The notes below the pieces were generated by a model that worked only from the letters and a program-made list of their open reading frames with translations, was not told where the DNA came from and searched no databases. Position numbers and translations under genes: made by a program. This document shows positions 7,927 through 15,278 of a stretch of 33,128 nt of DNA, piece after piece (positions within the stretch are counted from its first letter, which is position 1; every line of letters begins with the position of its first letter). Source of the stretch: a virus; IMG/VR virus record IMGVR_UViG_3300009183_000224, positions 1 through 33,128 of that record, one strand, 5' to 3'.

Positions 7927-8412
7927 ATGCCATCCCCAGTTTTTGCAAAAGTAGTTGTTCAAGAAGATCCATACAAGGTTTCGGTAAATCAGTCTAGGAT
8001 TGTTGCTACTTCTACCGATCCTGTTTCACAGGTTATTGTTGCACAAGATAATTCCGTTGCTGTTTTTAGATACGAGACTACTGCTGGAGCTTTTGAACGA
8101 GTTACTTATGTTGGAGTGACTTCTAATGAAGAAGATTTAGAAGTTACTGGTTCTCCGATAACCGACTCAGGAACGATTGATTTAAAACTTTCAGCAACTG
8201 GTGTTTCTTCTGGAAGTTACACATCTGCAAATATTACTGTGGATGCTAAAGGAAGAGTTACAGCAGCAGCGAATGGTTCTGCTGGATCTGGAACCTTGGC
8301 TGGTCTTTCAGATGTGGCTATTACGAGCGTAGCTAATGACGATATTATTAAATGGTCATTAGGGGCGAGTAAATTTACTAATCAAAACATGGTCGATGGT
8401 GGTTCTTTTTAG
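7927..8412 (+). CDS. fibre-type protein with reusable N-terminal anchor
   Basis: This encodes 161 residues; TAGGAGCAATT precedes ATG 7927. Residues 1-55 (MPSPVFAKVVVQEDPYKVSV to VAVFRYETT) are clearly related to the start of the 10867 gene product. The middle has fibre-like turns (VTGSPITDSGTIDLKLSATGV, SGSYTSANITVDAKGRVTAA), typical of trimeric phage fibre shafts. The C-terminus NQNMVDGGSF resembles the VDGGTF end of the next protein. I infer a short fibre or fibre-attachment subunit whose N-terminus docks on the tail and whose C-terminus may contact the next subunit. Confidence 0.6.
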   Translation: MPSPVFAKVVVQEDPYKVSVNQSRIVATSTDPVSQVIVAQDNSVAVFRYETTAGAFERVTYVGVTSNEEDLEVTGSPITDSGTIDLKLSATGVSSGSYTSANITVDAKGRVTAAANGSAGSGTLAGLSDVAITSVANDDIIKWSLGASKFTNQNMVDGGSF

Positions 8413-8423
8413 GAGTTTTTAGC

Positions 8424-9446
8424 ATGGCAAATGTAATCAGAATTAAGCGTAGAAGTTCTAGTGGTGCAGCGGGTGTAAGCGGTGTAACAGGTATTTATAA
8501 CGGAGAATTGCTGTACAACGAAAATGACAACACTCTTTACTATGGGTATGGTGATGCTGGATCTGGCATTGCTTCTTCTATTACCGCTATTGCTGGAACA
8601 GGTGGATTTGTAACAATTGGAACAACCCAAACTGTTACTGCTGAAAAAACCTTTTCTAACGCTGTAAGCTTTACTAACACATCTGTTACATTTCCTTCTG
8701 GATTTACATTACCTGTTAACAGAGGTGGTACTGGAAGTTCAACAGCATCAGATGCAAGAACAGCATTAGGTTTAGCAATTGGAACTAATGTTCAAGCATG
8801 GGATGCTGATCTTGATGCAATCGCTGCAATTGCTGGAACTTCTGGATTATTAAAGAAGACCGCTGCAAATACTTGGTCATTGGATACAACAAGTTATGGA
8901 TCTGGCACAGTTACTTCGGTTGGTGTTTCTGTTCCAACATCAATTCTTTCTGTTTCTAATACACCAGTAACAACGACTGGAACAATTGCATTAGCATTAG
9001 CAACTCAAACTGCAAATTATGTTTGGTCAGGCCCAACAACTGGATCTGCTGCAACACCAACTTTTCGTGCATTAGTTGCAAATGACATTCCAGCACTTAG
9101 CTATTTGTCTACATCTGGAGGTACAGTATCTGGTAATGTGGTTGTGACTGGCACATTGGAAGTCCAAGGAACTACCACTACAATTAGCTCTAGTACATTA
9201 GTTGTGGCAGACAAGAACATTGAGCTTGGGAAAGTTACTACACCAAGCGAAAGCACTTGCGATGGTGGTGGTATAACTTTAAAATCAGTCTCAGATCATA
9301 CGATCTTGTATACTGCTGCAACAACTTCATGGGATTTTTCCGATCATATTAATTTAGCTACTGGAAAAGCATTTAAGATAAACGGAACTACTGTTCTTTC
9401 TGCAACTGTTCTTGATGGTGTGATCGTTGACGGAGGTACTTTTTAA
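8424..9446 (+). CDS. tail fibre protein
   Basis: This encodes 340 residues with AGGAG before ATG 8424. The N-terminus (MANVIRIKRRS, then GELLYNENDNTLYYG) is the common phage fibre opening in which a basic IxxKR strand precedes a GExxYN-x-x-D-x-x-LY-x-G repeat, as in Mtd-like N-terminal domains. The shaft is Ser/Thr/Gly/Ala-rich with recognisable fibre phrases (NRGGTGSSTASDARTALGL, AWDADLDAIAAIAGTSGL, TVTSVGVSVP, FRALVANDIPAL). It ends VIVDGGTF. The stop overlaps the next ATG by one base, so the two fibre proteins are co-translated. Host recognition or shaft structure is the likely role. Confidence 0.75.
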   Translation: MANVIRIKRRSSSGAAGVSGVTGIYNGELLYNENDNTLYYGYGDAGSGIASSITAIAGTGGFVTIGTTQTVTAEKTFSNAVSFTNTSVTFPSGFTLPVNRGGTGSSTASDARTALGLAIGTNVQAWDADLDAIAAIAGTSGLLKKTAANTWSLDTTSYGSGTVTSVGVSVPTSILSVSNTPVTTTGTIALALATQTANYVWSGPTTGSAATPTFRALVANDIPALSYLSTSGGTVSGNVVVTGTLEVQGTTTTISSSTLVVADKNIELGKVTTPSESTCDGGGITLKSVSDHTILYTAATTSWDFSDHINLATGKAFKINGTTVLSATVLDGVIVDGGTF

Positions 9447-10666
9447 TGGCTAATACCATTAAACCAAAGCGATCTTACACGGCTTCTAATACTCCTACAT
9501 TAGCGAGTGGAGAAGTAGGAGTTAATGCAGCAGATGGTAAGATATGGATTGGAAATGCTGCTGGCAATGCAAATGTATTGGTTTCGTCTTTAGCGTTTTC
9601 AGATCATACTGGAACAGTATCTAACACGCAGTTAAGCACAACTGCTGTTACTGCTGGTTCATATACAAATAGTAGTATTACAGTAAATGCACAAGGGAGA
9701 ATAACTGCTGCATCTAGTGGAACTGCATCTGGAACAGTAACATCAATAGCAACAACTTCACCAATTACTGGTGGAACGATAACTTCGACAGGTACGATTG
9801 GGATTAATGCAGCAAGTGCAAATACTGCTTCTTATGTAGTTCAAAGGGATGCTTCTGGAAATTTTTCCGCTGGTACAATTACAGCAACATTATCTGGCAA
9901 CGCATCAACAGCAACCTCTGCAACATCTGCTACTTCTGCAACAACTGCAACTAACATTGCTGGTGGTGGTGCAGGGCAACTTCCTTACAATACTGGATCT
10001 GGTGCAACAAGTTTTCTTGCAGCGGGAACATCTGGTCAAGTATTAACTTCTGCTGGAACTTCTGCACCAACTTGGTCAAGCCTAGCGATTCCAACAGGTG
10101 CATTATGTCCATATGCTGGAAGCACAGCACCGACTGGGTATTTATTATGTGATGGCAGTAGTGTAAGTAGTTCGACATATTTAGCACTACACGCAGTCAT
10201 TTCTAACACCTATGGCGGATCTGCTTACACAGGGGCAGGGGCATTAAATTTCAATCTGCCAGACCTTAGAGGTAGGATACCGATGGGTGCTGGCACAGGC
10301 ACAGGGTTGAACGCATCAGGCACAGGGGCACCAACAGGAACCGCACAGACCGCACGCACCGCAGGCCAGTGGGGTGGTGAAGAAACAAACCTTTTAAGCA
10401 CCACAGAAATGCCTAGCCATAATCACGGTGGAGCAACGCAGGGTGGTGGTAGTCATAGCCATACACCGTCAGGATCAATCGGGAATGCTGGTATTAGCAC
10501 CATGAATCTAGCTGTTGCGGGTGGATCTCAATGGGGATTTACATCTACTGCAACCATCACCAACACCGTTGCCAATCACACACACACTATCGATGCTCAG
10601 GGTGGGGGTGGACGACATAACAATGTGCCACCTTTTGTGGTCTTAAATTACATTATTAAAACCTAG
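9446..10666 (+). CDS. tail fibre with phage tail-collar domain (receptor-binding tip)
   Basis: This encodes 406 residues starting in the TAATG overlap, with GGAGG at 9432-9436. Residues 1-50 repeat the fibre N-terminus of the previous gene (MANTIKPKRS, GEVGVNAADGKIWIGNAAG). A low-complexity Ala/Thr/Ser shaft follows. Around residues 218-275 lies a phage tail-collar domain (CPYAGSTAPTGYLLCDGSSV, then LPDLRGRIPMG), known from T4 gp12-like and microcystin-dependent proteins. The C-terminal part is His/Gly rich (EMPSHNHGG, GGGSHSHTPSG, ANHTHTIDAQGGGGRHNNVPP), the metal-binding HxH style of short tail fibres, ending PPFVVLNYIIKT. The DNA of the collar and tip region is visibly more GC-rich than the shaft, suggesting exchange of the tip. 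Confidence 0.85.
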   Translation: MANTIKPKRSYTASNTPTLASGEVGVNAADGKIWIGNAAGNANVLVSSLAFSDHTGTVSNTQLSTTAVTAGSYTNSSITVNAQGRITAASSGTASGTVTSIATTSPITGGTITSTGTIGINAASANTASYVVQRDASGNFSAGTITATLSGNASTATSATSATSATTATNIAGGGAGQLPYNTGSGATSFLAAGTSGQVLTSAGTSAPTWSSLAIPTGALCPYAGSTAPTGYLLCDGSSVSSSTYLALHAVISNTYGGSAYTGAGALNFNLPDLRGRIPMGAGTGTGLNASGTGAPTGTAQTARTAGQWGGEETNLLSTTEMPSHNHGGATQGGGSHSHTPSGSIGNAGISTMNLAVAGGSQWGFTSTATITNTVANHTHTIDAQGGGGRHNNVPPFVVLNYIIKT

Positions 10667-10675
10667 GATCAAATC

Positions 10676-10864
10676 ATGGAAATACTTATAACTGAAACAG
10701 TGCAAAGTGAATTTGGAGTAGCAGGATTCAATGTCACCTTCATCAATCGCAATAAAAAGAAAACGATTAATGATGCAGACTTTTTTCCAGCAGGCTCAGA
10801 GGTGGAAGTAAAAATCGGACAGCTTAAGAAATTACTGAAAACTTACTTTGATGCACAGGTATAA
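10676..10864 (+). CDS. small hypothetical protein in fibre block
   Basis: This encodes 62 residues; ATG 10676 lies 9 bases after the collar-fibre stop with only a weak GGATCA upstream, so it may be coupled to it. The sequence is acidic to neutral, beta then helix (EILITETVQSEFGVAGFNVTF, KKTINDADFFPAGSEVEV, KIGQLKKLLKTYF). It lies between two fibre genes on the same strand and could be a fibre chaperone or small tip component; chaperones of 50-200 residues often follow fibre genes. No family is recognised. Confidence 0.5.
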   Translation: MEILITETVQSEFGVAGFNVTFINRNKKKTINDADFFPAGSEVEVKIGQLKKLLKTYFDAQV

Positions 10865-10866
10865 AA

Positions 10867-11556
10867 ATGCCAACAGATATTTTTGCAAATGTGACTGTTC
10901 AAGAAGAACCTTTTAAGGTTTCTGTTGACAATGTAAAAGTTGTTGTAACTGCTTCAGATCCTGTTTCTAAAGTAGTAACTGTTGATGATACTTATGTAAC
11001 TGTTTTTAGATATGAAAGCACTACACCTTCAACCAGTTCTTTTGGAATTACAGCACCTTCTATTTTCTCTGTTTCTGGAAGTCCGATTGTTTCTAGCGGT
11101 GTTATAGACATAGCTTTTGAAACTGTTGCAAAGAATACAGTTTTGTGCGGTAAAGTAAGCACTACTGGTGAACCTTCTTTTCGTGAATTAGTTTCTGATG
11201 ATATTCCAGATTTGTCTGACATATATCTTACAGCGGTGATTCACGATGAGAGTCTTGCTGGAGATGGAACGGCAGAATCGCCATTGCAAATACAAACTGG
11301 TGGGATTATTGGGAGCGTAAGTTCAGTAGCTATAGATTCTACCGACCTTATGGTTTACGATTCACCTATTACTGATTCTGGAACAATTACTTTAGCTATT
11401 GCCAATACTGGTGTAATTTCTGGAAAATATGGTTCAGTAGCATCCATTCCTATTCTTACAATAAGTTCCAAAGGACAGATAACCAATGCAACTACAGTTG
11501 CAATTCCAAATTTTGAAAAAGACATATTTCATCCATTTTTATTTGGGGGAATGTAA
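10867..11556 (+). CDS. fibre-type protein, paralogous N-terminus to the 7927 gene
   Basis: This encodes 229 residues beginning 2 bases after the previous stop. Residues 1-55 follow the same pattern as the 7927 product: MPxxxFAxVxVQExPxKVSV, then xDPVSxVVxxxxxxVxVFRYExT. The rest has fibre shaft phrases (PSIFSVSGSPIVSSGVIDIAF, FRELVSDDIPDL, DGTAESPLQIQTGG, YDSPITDSGTITLAIANTGV), but it lacks the VDGG(S/T)F end. It overlaps the next start by one base. It is probably a second fibre or tail-tip attachment using the same docking module. Confidence 0.6.
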   Translation: MPTDIFANVTVQEEPFKVSVDNVKVVVTASDPVSKVVTVDDTYVTVFRYESTTPSTSSFGITAPSIFSVSGSPIVSSGVIDIAFETVAKNTVLCGKVSTTGEPSFRELVSDDIPDLSDIYLTAVIHDESLAGDGTAESPLQIQTGGIIGSVSSVAIDSTDLMVYDSPITDSGTITLAIANTGVISGKYGSVASIPILTISSKGQITNATTVAIPNFEKDIFHPFLFGGM

Positions 11557-11882
11557 TGCCACAAACTCATAAAATCCTTGGACAGTTTTTTACAACAGGT
11601 GGTTCTTTGTCCAATCTGTATACAGTTCCAGCAGCAACAACTACTATTGTTTCAACATTAGCTATTTGCAACCAAACTGCATCTGCTAAAACATTTAGAA
11701 TAGCTGTAAAAAAGCTGGGTGTATCGATTTCAGAAGAAATGTATATTGCTTATGATTCACCGATTGCAGCATCAGATTCAATCTTTATCACGATAGGAAT
11801 TACATTATCCGCAACAGATGTTATTGCTGTTAGTTCTAGTGGTTCAGTTTCATTTTCTTTATTTGGTGCGGAGATTTCATAA
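11556..11882 (+). CDS. small beta-sandwich phage structural protein
   Basis: This encodes 108 residues translated from ATG in the TAATG overlap. The pattern [74 protein letters not shown] and [11 protein letters not shown] is a compact Ig-like beta sandwich that I recall in many tailed phages beside fibre genes (LYTVP...VSTLxxCN...IAxxDT...GxTLxxxD...FxLFGxEI). Its molecular job is not established; decoration or tail-tip attachment is likely from position. It is followed 1 base later by the Pro-Thr stalk protein. Confidence 0.6.
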   Translation: MPQTHKILGQFFTTGGSLSNLYTVPAATTTIVSTLAICNQTASAKTFRIAVKKLGVSISEEMYIAYDSPIAASDSIFITIGITLSATDVIAVSSSGSVSFSLFGAEIS

Positions 11883-11883
11883 C

Positions 11884-12537
11884 ATGACAGTAACTAATTT
11901 TACAAACAGAGTGGTAAATATAAAAAATGTTGCACCTACCCCTAGCCCAAGTCCTACTCCTACACCTACTCCAACTCCTAGTCCTACTCCTACTCCTACC
12001 CCCACTCCTACACCCACTCCATCCCCTAGCCCGACACCCACACCCACACCGACTCCTACACCAACTCCTACTCCTACTCCTAGCCCTACTCCTACACCTA
12101 CACCTACACCTACTCCTACTCCGACTCCAACACCAACACCTAGCCCTACTCCTACTCCTACACCTACTCCTACTCCTACACCAAATTTAGTCAAAATTTC
12201 AGAGACTGGTAGTAGCCATACAGTTACTGGTGATGGTTCGATGATGTCTCCATTAACAGGTTATGTAAATGACTCATTGACAATAAATTATCAAGCTTCG
12301 GTTAGCGGAACTCTTTATTATAATTTTAGTCTTTATGACATGATGAGTTCTGGTGCAATGGGTTATGTTACGATCAATGGAACTTACATAGAAGGTGTTT
12401 TGTATGCCAATGGAATGAGTTTTACTGGAACGATAGGAATTTCTTCTGGTGACTCTTTGGCTATACTTTTCAGCATTGGTGGCGGGTATTCTGGAATGAC
12501 TTATCTTACAATAACTTCAATTTATATTTCTGTTTAA
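11884..12537 (+). CDS. Pro-Thr stalk protein with C-terminal beta domain
   Basis: This encodes 217 residues from ATG 11884 (an upstream in-frame extension lies inside the preceding gene). Residues 1-17 form a short anchor ([13 protein letters not shown]); residues 18-100 are almost pure PT with scattered PS, a stiff extended polyproline-type rod; residues 101-217 are a beta-rich domain ([55 protein letters not shown]). The same rod-plus-domain design, with a shorter rod and a similar beta domain, recurs at the end of the 19147 gene. No signal peptide is seen, so virion display is more likely than secretion: a stalked adhesin on tail or head. Frequent change of stalk length by repeat slippage is expected. 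Confidence 0.65.
   Translation: MTVTNFTNRVVNIKNVAPTPSPSPTPTPTPTPSPTPTPTPTPTPTPSPSPTPTPTPTPTPTPTPTPSPTPTPTPTPTPTPTPTPTPSPTPTPTPTPTPTPNLVKISETGSSHTVTGDGSMMSPLTGYVNDSLTINYQASVSGTLYYNFSLYDMMSSGAMGYVTINGTYIEGVLYANGMSFTGTIGISSGDSLAILFSIGGGYSGMTYLTITSIYISV
11935..12183 (+). repeat. imperfect hexamer array (CCTACN) coding Pro-Thr
   Basis: About 41 hexamers of the form CC-N-A/T-C-N (mostly CCTACT, CCTACA, CCAACT, and CCTAGC for Pro-Ser) run without interruption. Every unit keeps the Pro-Thr/Ser frame, and third positions vary, so selection on the protein as well as slippage shaped it. The opposite strand gives a spurious GVGV open frame. Confidence 0.95.
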
Positions 12538-12552
12538 AAAGCCAAAAATCTG

Positions 12553-12581
12553 TTCCAATTTTGGGCCTTAAATGATAAAAT
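12553..12581 (+). promoter_or_regulatory. possible sigma70-type promoter before the holin-like gene
   Basis: TTCCAA (12553-12558), a 17-base spacer and TAAAAT (12576-12581) lie 24 bases before the start of the 12606 gene. The -35 is poor (three of six consensus bases), the -10 good. A weak hairpin GCCAAAAAT/ATTTTGGGC with one mismatch overlaps it. It would allow the lysis-like block to be expressed separately from the fibres, but this is a weak call. Confidence 0.25.
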
Positions 12582-12605
12582 GCTTATTTATTGGAGGCGA
12601 TTCAA

Positions 12606-12875
12606 ATGATGTTCGCAGAAATCAATATCATCGACATATTTGAGCGTTTCGGGGTTTCTTTAAGTTTTCTAATTTTTATGCTGTGGACAACTTATAAAGG
12701 TTTTGGATGGTTAGGCAGTAATATATTATTGCCATTACATCAAAGACATATGTTGTTTATAGATAGGTTAGAAAACTCAATTGGCGAAGTTGCCAAGGCT
12801 CAAGCAGAAAGCTTGAGGATTTTAACAGAGGTGTTGAATTACACCAGAACTTTAAAAAAGGAAGTGAAGCAATGA
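12606..12875 (+). CDS. small membrane protein, putative holin
   Basis: This encodes 89 residues. GGAGG (12593-12597) is spaced 8 bases from ATG 12606 (a second ATG follows at once). Residues 11-33 (FERFGVSLSFLIFMLWTTYK and beyond) form one membrane helix, then an amphipathic segment (LGSNILLPLHQRHMLFIDRL) and a C-terminal coiled coil with a basic tail (TRTLKKEVKQ). One membrane helix, a charged coil and under 100 residues fit single-span holin-like phage proteins. It overlaps the next gene in ATGA and lies two genes before secreted proteins and a peptidase. A tail-anchored structural role is an alternative. Confidence 0.5.
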   Translation: MMFAEINIIDIFERFGVSLSFLIFMLWTTYKGFGWLGSNILLPLHQRHMLFIDRLENSIGEVAKAQAESLRILTEVLNYTRTLKKEVKQ

Positions 12876-13192
12876 TCGATTTTCCAAAAAGTATGCCTAC
12901 AGATGCCATGATGCTCGTTGTAAACAGACTCCGTGGAAAGAGTCCAGATGTAGGTAATAAAGAATTTTGCAATGCACTTTGGAACATTGTTGGCTATGCT
13001 GCCGATCAAGTTGTTCCTGACGATAAGCAAATCTTCCAAGAAACTGAAGTTTCTCTAGAAGATTTTGCAGCAATTCTTGAACAAGCAATTCCACAAGGTG
13101 AATTTCACGGAAACCCAATTACAGTTGGGATCATACCTTGGGCAATCGTTTTGAAGACTGCACTAAAGCTATTGATCTCCGTTTTTTTATAA
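12872..13192 (+). CDS. hypothetical protein with C-terminal hydrophobic segment
   Basis: This encodes 106 residues, ATGA overlap with the holin-like gene and GGAAGTGAAGC as ribosome site. The N-terminal two thirds are soluble and acidic (VNRLRGKSPDVGNKEFCNAL, QIFQETEVSLEDFAAILEQA); residues 85-106 (NPITVGIIPWAIVLKTALKL, then LISVFL) are hydrophobic and could lie in a membrane. It may work with the neighbouring membrane protein. The stop follows a T7 run (13182-13188), where slippage would carry ribosomes into the HNH frame downstream. No family is recognised. Confidence 0.55.
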   Translation: MIDFPKSMPTDAMMLVVNRLRGKSPDVGNKEFCNALWNIVGYAADQVVPDDKQIFQETEVSLEDFAAILEQAIPQGEFHGNPITVGIIPWAIVLKTALKLLISVFL

Positions 13193-13204
13193 TCGGGGGT
13201 CACA

Positions 13205-13466
13205 ATGGGCCAAGGTTAGAGCAGAACATTTAGAAAAGAATCCTTACTGTTCTGCTTGCCTTGAAGATGATCCCGAATTGCTTCAAGTCCACCATCTGAT
13301 ACCATACTCGGTAGATCCTTCTAGAGAGATGGAATCAGAAAATTTACTATCGTTATGCAGACCTTGTCATTTTCTTTTTGGTCACGCAAAAAAATGGGCC
13401 TCGGTTAATGTACATTGTTTGTCAGATTCTAGAATAATGGCAGAAAGAATAAGGAATAGACCATGA
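13205..13466 (+). pseudogene. HNH endonuclease gene with frame break at codon 2
   Basis: A full HNH domain is readable in the frame ending TGA 13464-13466: VRAEHLEKNPYCSACLED, then LLQVHHLIPYSVDPSREM, ENLLSLCRPCHFLFGHAKKW, with the zinc Cys pairs (CSAC, CRPC), the His-His pair and the Asn of the HNH fold. This frame runs open from 13176 but has no ATG, GTG or TTG before TTG 13278, which would remove the first Cys pair. An ATG with a good ribosome site (GGGGG, 13195-13199) is at 13205 but reads only MGQG then TAG. Removing one G from ATGGGCC would give MAKVRAEHLEKNPYC and restore the gene. A single-base insertion or sequencing error is therefore likely; recoding is possible. Small HNH proteins near terminases often support packaging. 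Confidence 0.7.
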
Positions 13467-14107
13467 TAAACCTTCTATTTTTAGTGTTTCTTCAAGTTCC
13501 AACTATAGAACTACCTTTAAAGGTTTCTGGTCAACCGGGAGCGTTTATAAGCGTTCCAGCAAAAACTGAGTCAAAACTTGTAAAATGGGTTTCAATCGAC
13601 AAGGGATTGAATATTTTCCCTGTGGATCTTTTGAAAGATTCTAAAACCTTGGTAGTCACTTCGCAAATCCAAGGTGTGTACAGATTGTTTGCTTATGTTG
13701 GAAACGAATCTGGCCCATCTGATCCAGCGTTTACATCTGTTGTGATTGGTGATGAACCCGCTCCCGCTCCCGCTCCACCTACTCCACCAGTAAATCCAGA
13801 TGGAGATATTAGAGCAGCAGCAGCAAAAGAAGATAAAGACCAAGTTAAATGGTTGTCCATGTTTTACGATGAACTTGCAAAAGAATGTCAGAAAAACGAC
13901 TACGAATTTCTTACAGATGTTTTCAAAGCAGCAAAGGCAACCATTAATAAACAGTTCATGGAAAACGAGCTTGCTAATCTCAGGGATGTAATTGGAAAAA
14001 GATTAAACCAAAAGCTTCCCAAGGATGGCTCATTGAAGTTGGATCAGAAACTTAGGGATCTTCTTACTAACGAGTTTAATCAAATATCAAAGGAGTTAAA
14101 GCAATGA
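13463..14107 (+). CDS. secreted Ig-like/Pro-rich/helical protein (planctomycete-type)
   Basis: This encodes 214 residues; the ATGA overlap with the HNH frame and AAGGAATAG give the start. Residues 1-13 (MINLLFLVFLQVP) look like a short signal or anchor. An Ig-like region follows (about 15-97: LPLKVSGQPGAFISVPAKT, KLVKWVSIDKGLNIFP, GVYRLFAYVGNESGPSDPA, VVIGD), then a PAPAPAPPTPP linker and a helical charged C-terminal region (about 112-214). This layout is one I associate with planctomycete genomes and their phages, supporting the host guess. The role is not known; position next to the peptidase suggests lysis or surface modification. Confidence 0.6.
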   Translation: MINLLFLVFLQVPTIELPLKVSGQPGAFISVPAKTESKLVKWVSIDKGLNIFPVDLLKDSKTLVVTSQIQGVYRLFAYVGNESGPSDPAFTSVVIGDEPAPAPAPPTPPVNPDGDIRAAAAKEDKDQVKWLSMFYDELAKECQKNDYEFLTDVFKAAKATINKQFMENELANLRDVIGKRLNQKLPKDGSLKLDQKLRDLLTNEFNQISKELKQ

Positions 14108-14214
14108 GCATGGAAAACCAACCACAATTTGGCGACAGAAAAAAGAAACCAATAGTTCCAAAACCAGTTGCACCAGTAGTTCCTCCAACACCACCAGAAC
14201 CACCCAAGCAATAA
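14104..14214 (+). CDS. 36-residue leader-like protein, duplicate of the next gene's N-terminus
   Basis: ATG 14104 overlaps the previous stop (ATGA), with AAAGGAG upstream. The product, MSMENQPQFGDRKKKP followed by a Pro/Val tail, matches the first 16 residues of the peptidase encoded at 14228 (MSMENQPRFGDRKKKP) at 15 positions, and both continue with Pro/Val repeats. It ends at TAA 14212-14214, and a fresh ribosome site AATGGAGTTTTA precedes the next gene. It is too short for standard gene callers. It is either a remnant of partial tandem duplication or a small protein that copies the peptidase propeptide. Confidence 0.6.
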   Translation: MSMENQPQFGDRKKKPIVPKPVAPVVPPTPPEPPKQ

Positions 14215-14227
14215 TGGAGTTTTAATA

Positions 14228-15241
14228 ATGTCTATGGAAAACCAACCAAGATTTGGCGATAGAAAAAAAAAGCCAGTAACTCCAGTAATTCCACCAGTAA
14301 TTCCTCCGGTATCAAATATGCTACCGAATAAATTTGGCTGGTTTCCAATAAGTTTGCAACCTCAAGGATTACAAGACAAGTTTAATGCAAAGCTTGTTCC
14401 ATTCCAAATTGCTGGCCCGCCTTTAGACCTGAAAGAATCGCTTCTTTATAAGGTTGTCAATAAAGCTGCTGGCTATGAATTTTTTCCTTGGAATCAAAAA
14501 ACAGGTTCGTGTGTAGGTCATGGTGCTTTAGCCATGATGGCCACGCTTCAAGCTGTTGAAATTGTTACTCAGAGACAGACATTTGAGGAATGGCGAGTTC
14601 CATTTATTCTTTACAATTATGGACAGTCTAGAGTTAGGGGTGGGATGCATGGTACTGGAGAAGGTTCTTTTGGCAGTTCTATGGCTGAATCTTTGAATGA
14701 AGACGGATGCCCACCATTAGACGAAAGATGCCCACAACCCATTAAAGAACAAGATGGATCTTGGACTTTTGGGGCATCAGCAGAAACTGCTTGGTCAAAT
14801 GGTGACAAGCCACCTGTTGATCTTTCTAATTCTGCTAATAAGTTCAAAGTTCAAAGCACCTCAAAGCTTAAAAATAGTGACGAGGTTAAACAAGCTTTAT
14901 CGCATGGATACCCTGTCACCATTGCTTCGTCTTGGTGGGGATTTAGCGATATTAAGATTAAGCCATCTGGAACCCCAGCTATTCAATTAGCATCAAGAAA
15001 TCAAACATGGGGGCATCAGCAATCATGTTTGGGATTTACTACCCATCCAAATTTTGGATTAATCTTTTTAATTCAAAACTCTTGGGGTAACGCTCATGGA
15101 ACACCCCCAGGAAATTTTGGCGAGCCTAAAGGTTCGTACTGGATTAAAGCTAGTGATATGGATAGAATCTGTTTAGAGGAAGTGTTTTCTTTCTCGAATT
15201 TTGATGGATACCCTGCACGAACTATCGATTGGTCGATATAA
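14228..15241 (+). CDS. papain-like cysteine peptidase (C1 family fold)
   Basis: This encodes 337 residues. The catalytic set of the papain fold can be read in order: oxyanion Gln90 and nucleophile Cys95 in WNQKTGSCVGHGA, His263 in TWGHQQSCLGF, and Asn284 in LIQNSWGNAHG (the NSWG signature). Residues 1-30 are a charged then Pro/Val-rich leader with no signal peptide. It would cleave peptide bonds of a protein or peptide cross-bridge. In phages such domains can be virion-associated, lytic or used for maturation; position after a holin-like gene and beside secreted proteins makes a lysis role attractive but unproven. ATG 14228 follows GGAGTTTTAAT. Confidence 0.8.
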   Translation: MSMENQPRFGDRKKKPVTPVIPPVIPPVSNMLPNKFGWFPISLQPQGLQDKFNAKLVPFQIAGPPLDLKESLLYKVVNKAAGYEFFPWNQKTGSCVGHGALAMMATLQAVEIVTQRQTFEEWRVPFILYNYGQSRVRGGMHGTGEGSFGSSMAESLNEDGCPPLDERCPQPIKEQDGSWTFGASAETAWSNGDKPPVDLSNSANKFKVQSTSKLKNSDEVKQALSHGYPVTIASSWWGFSDIKIKPSGTPAIQLASRNQTWGHQQSCLGFTTHPNFGLIFLIQNSWGNAHGTPPGNFGEPKGSYWIKASDMDRICLEEVFSFSNFDGYPARTIDWSI

Positions 15242-15278
15242 TGTGCTTGGTTACTTTTTTTCTTTAGGAGGAAGCATT

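Noticed and set aside
11935-12183. CRISPR-like tandem array
   Set aside because: The unit is 6 bases without spacers and codes a continuous Pro-Thr rod.
11877-12194. Minus-strand frame of Gly-Val repeats and plus-strand Leu-rich frame in the hexamer array
   Set aside because: Both are other-frame readings of the Pro-Thr repeat.
7927-12537. Diversity-generating retroelement acting on the fibre genes
   Set aside because: No reverse transcriptase gene and no template/variable repeat pair were found in the window.
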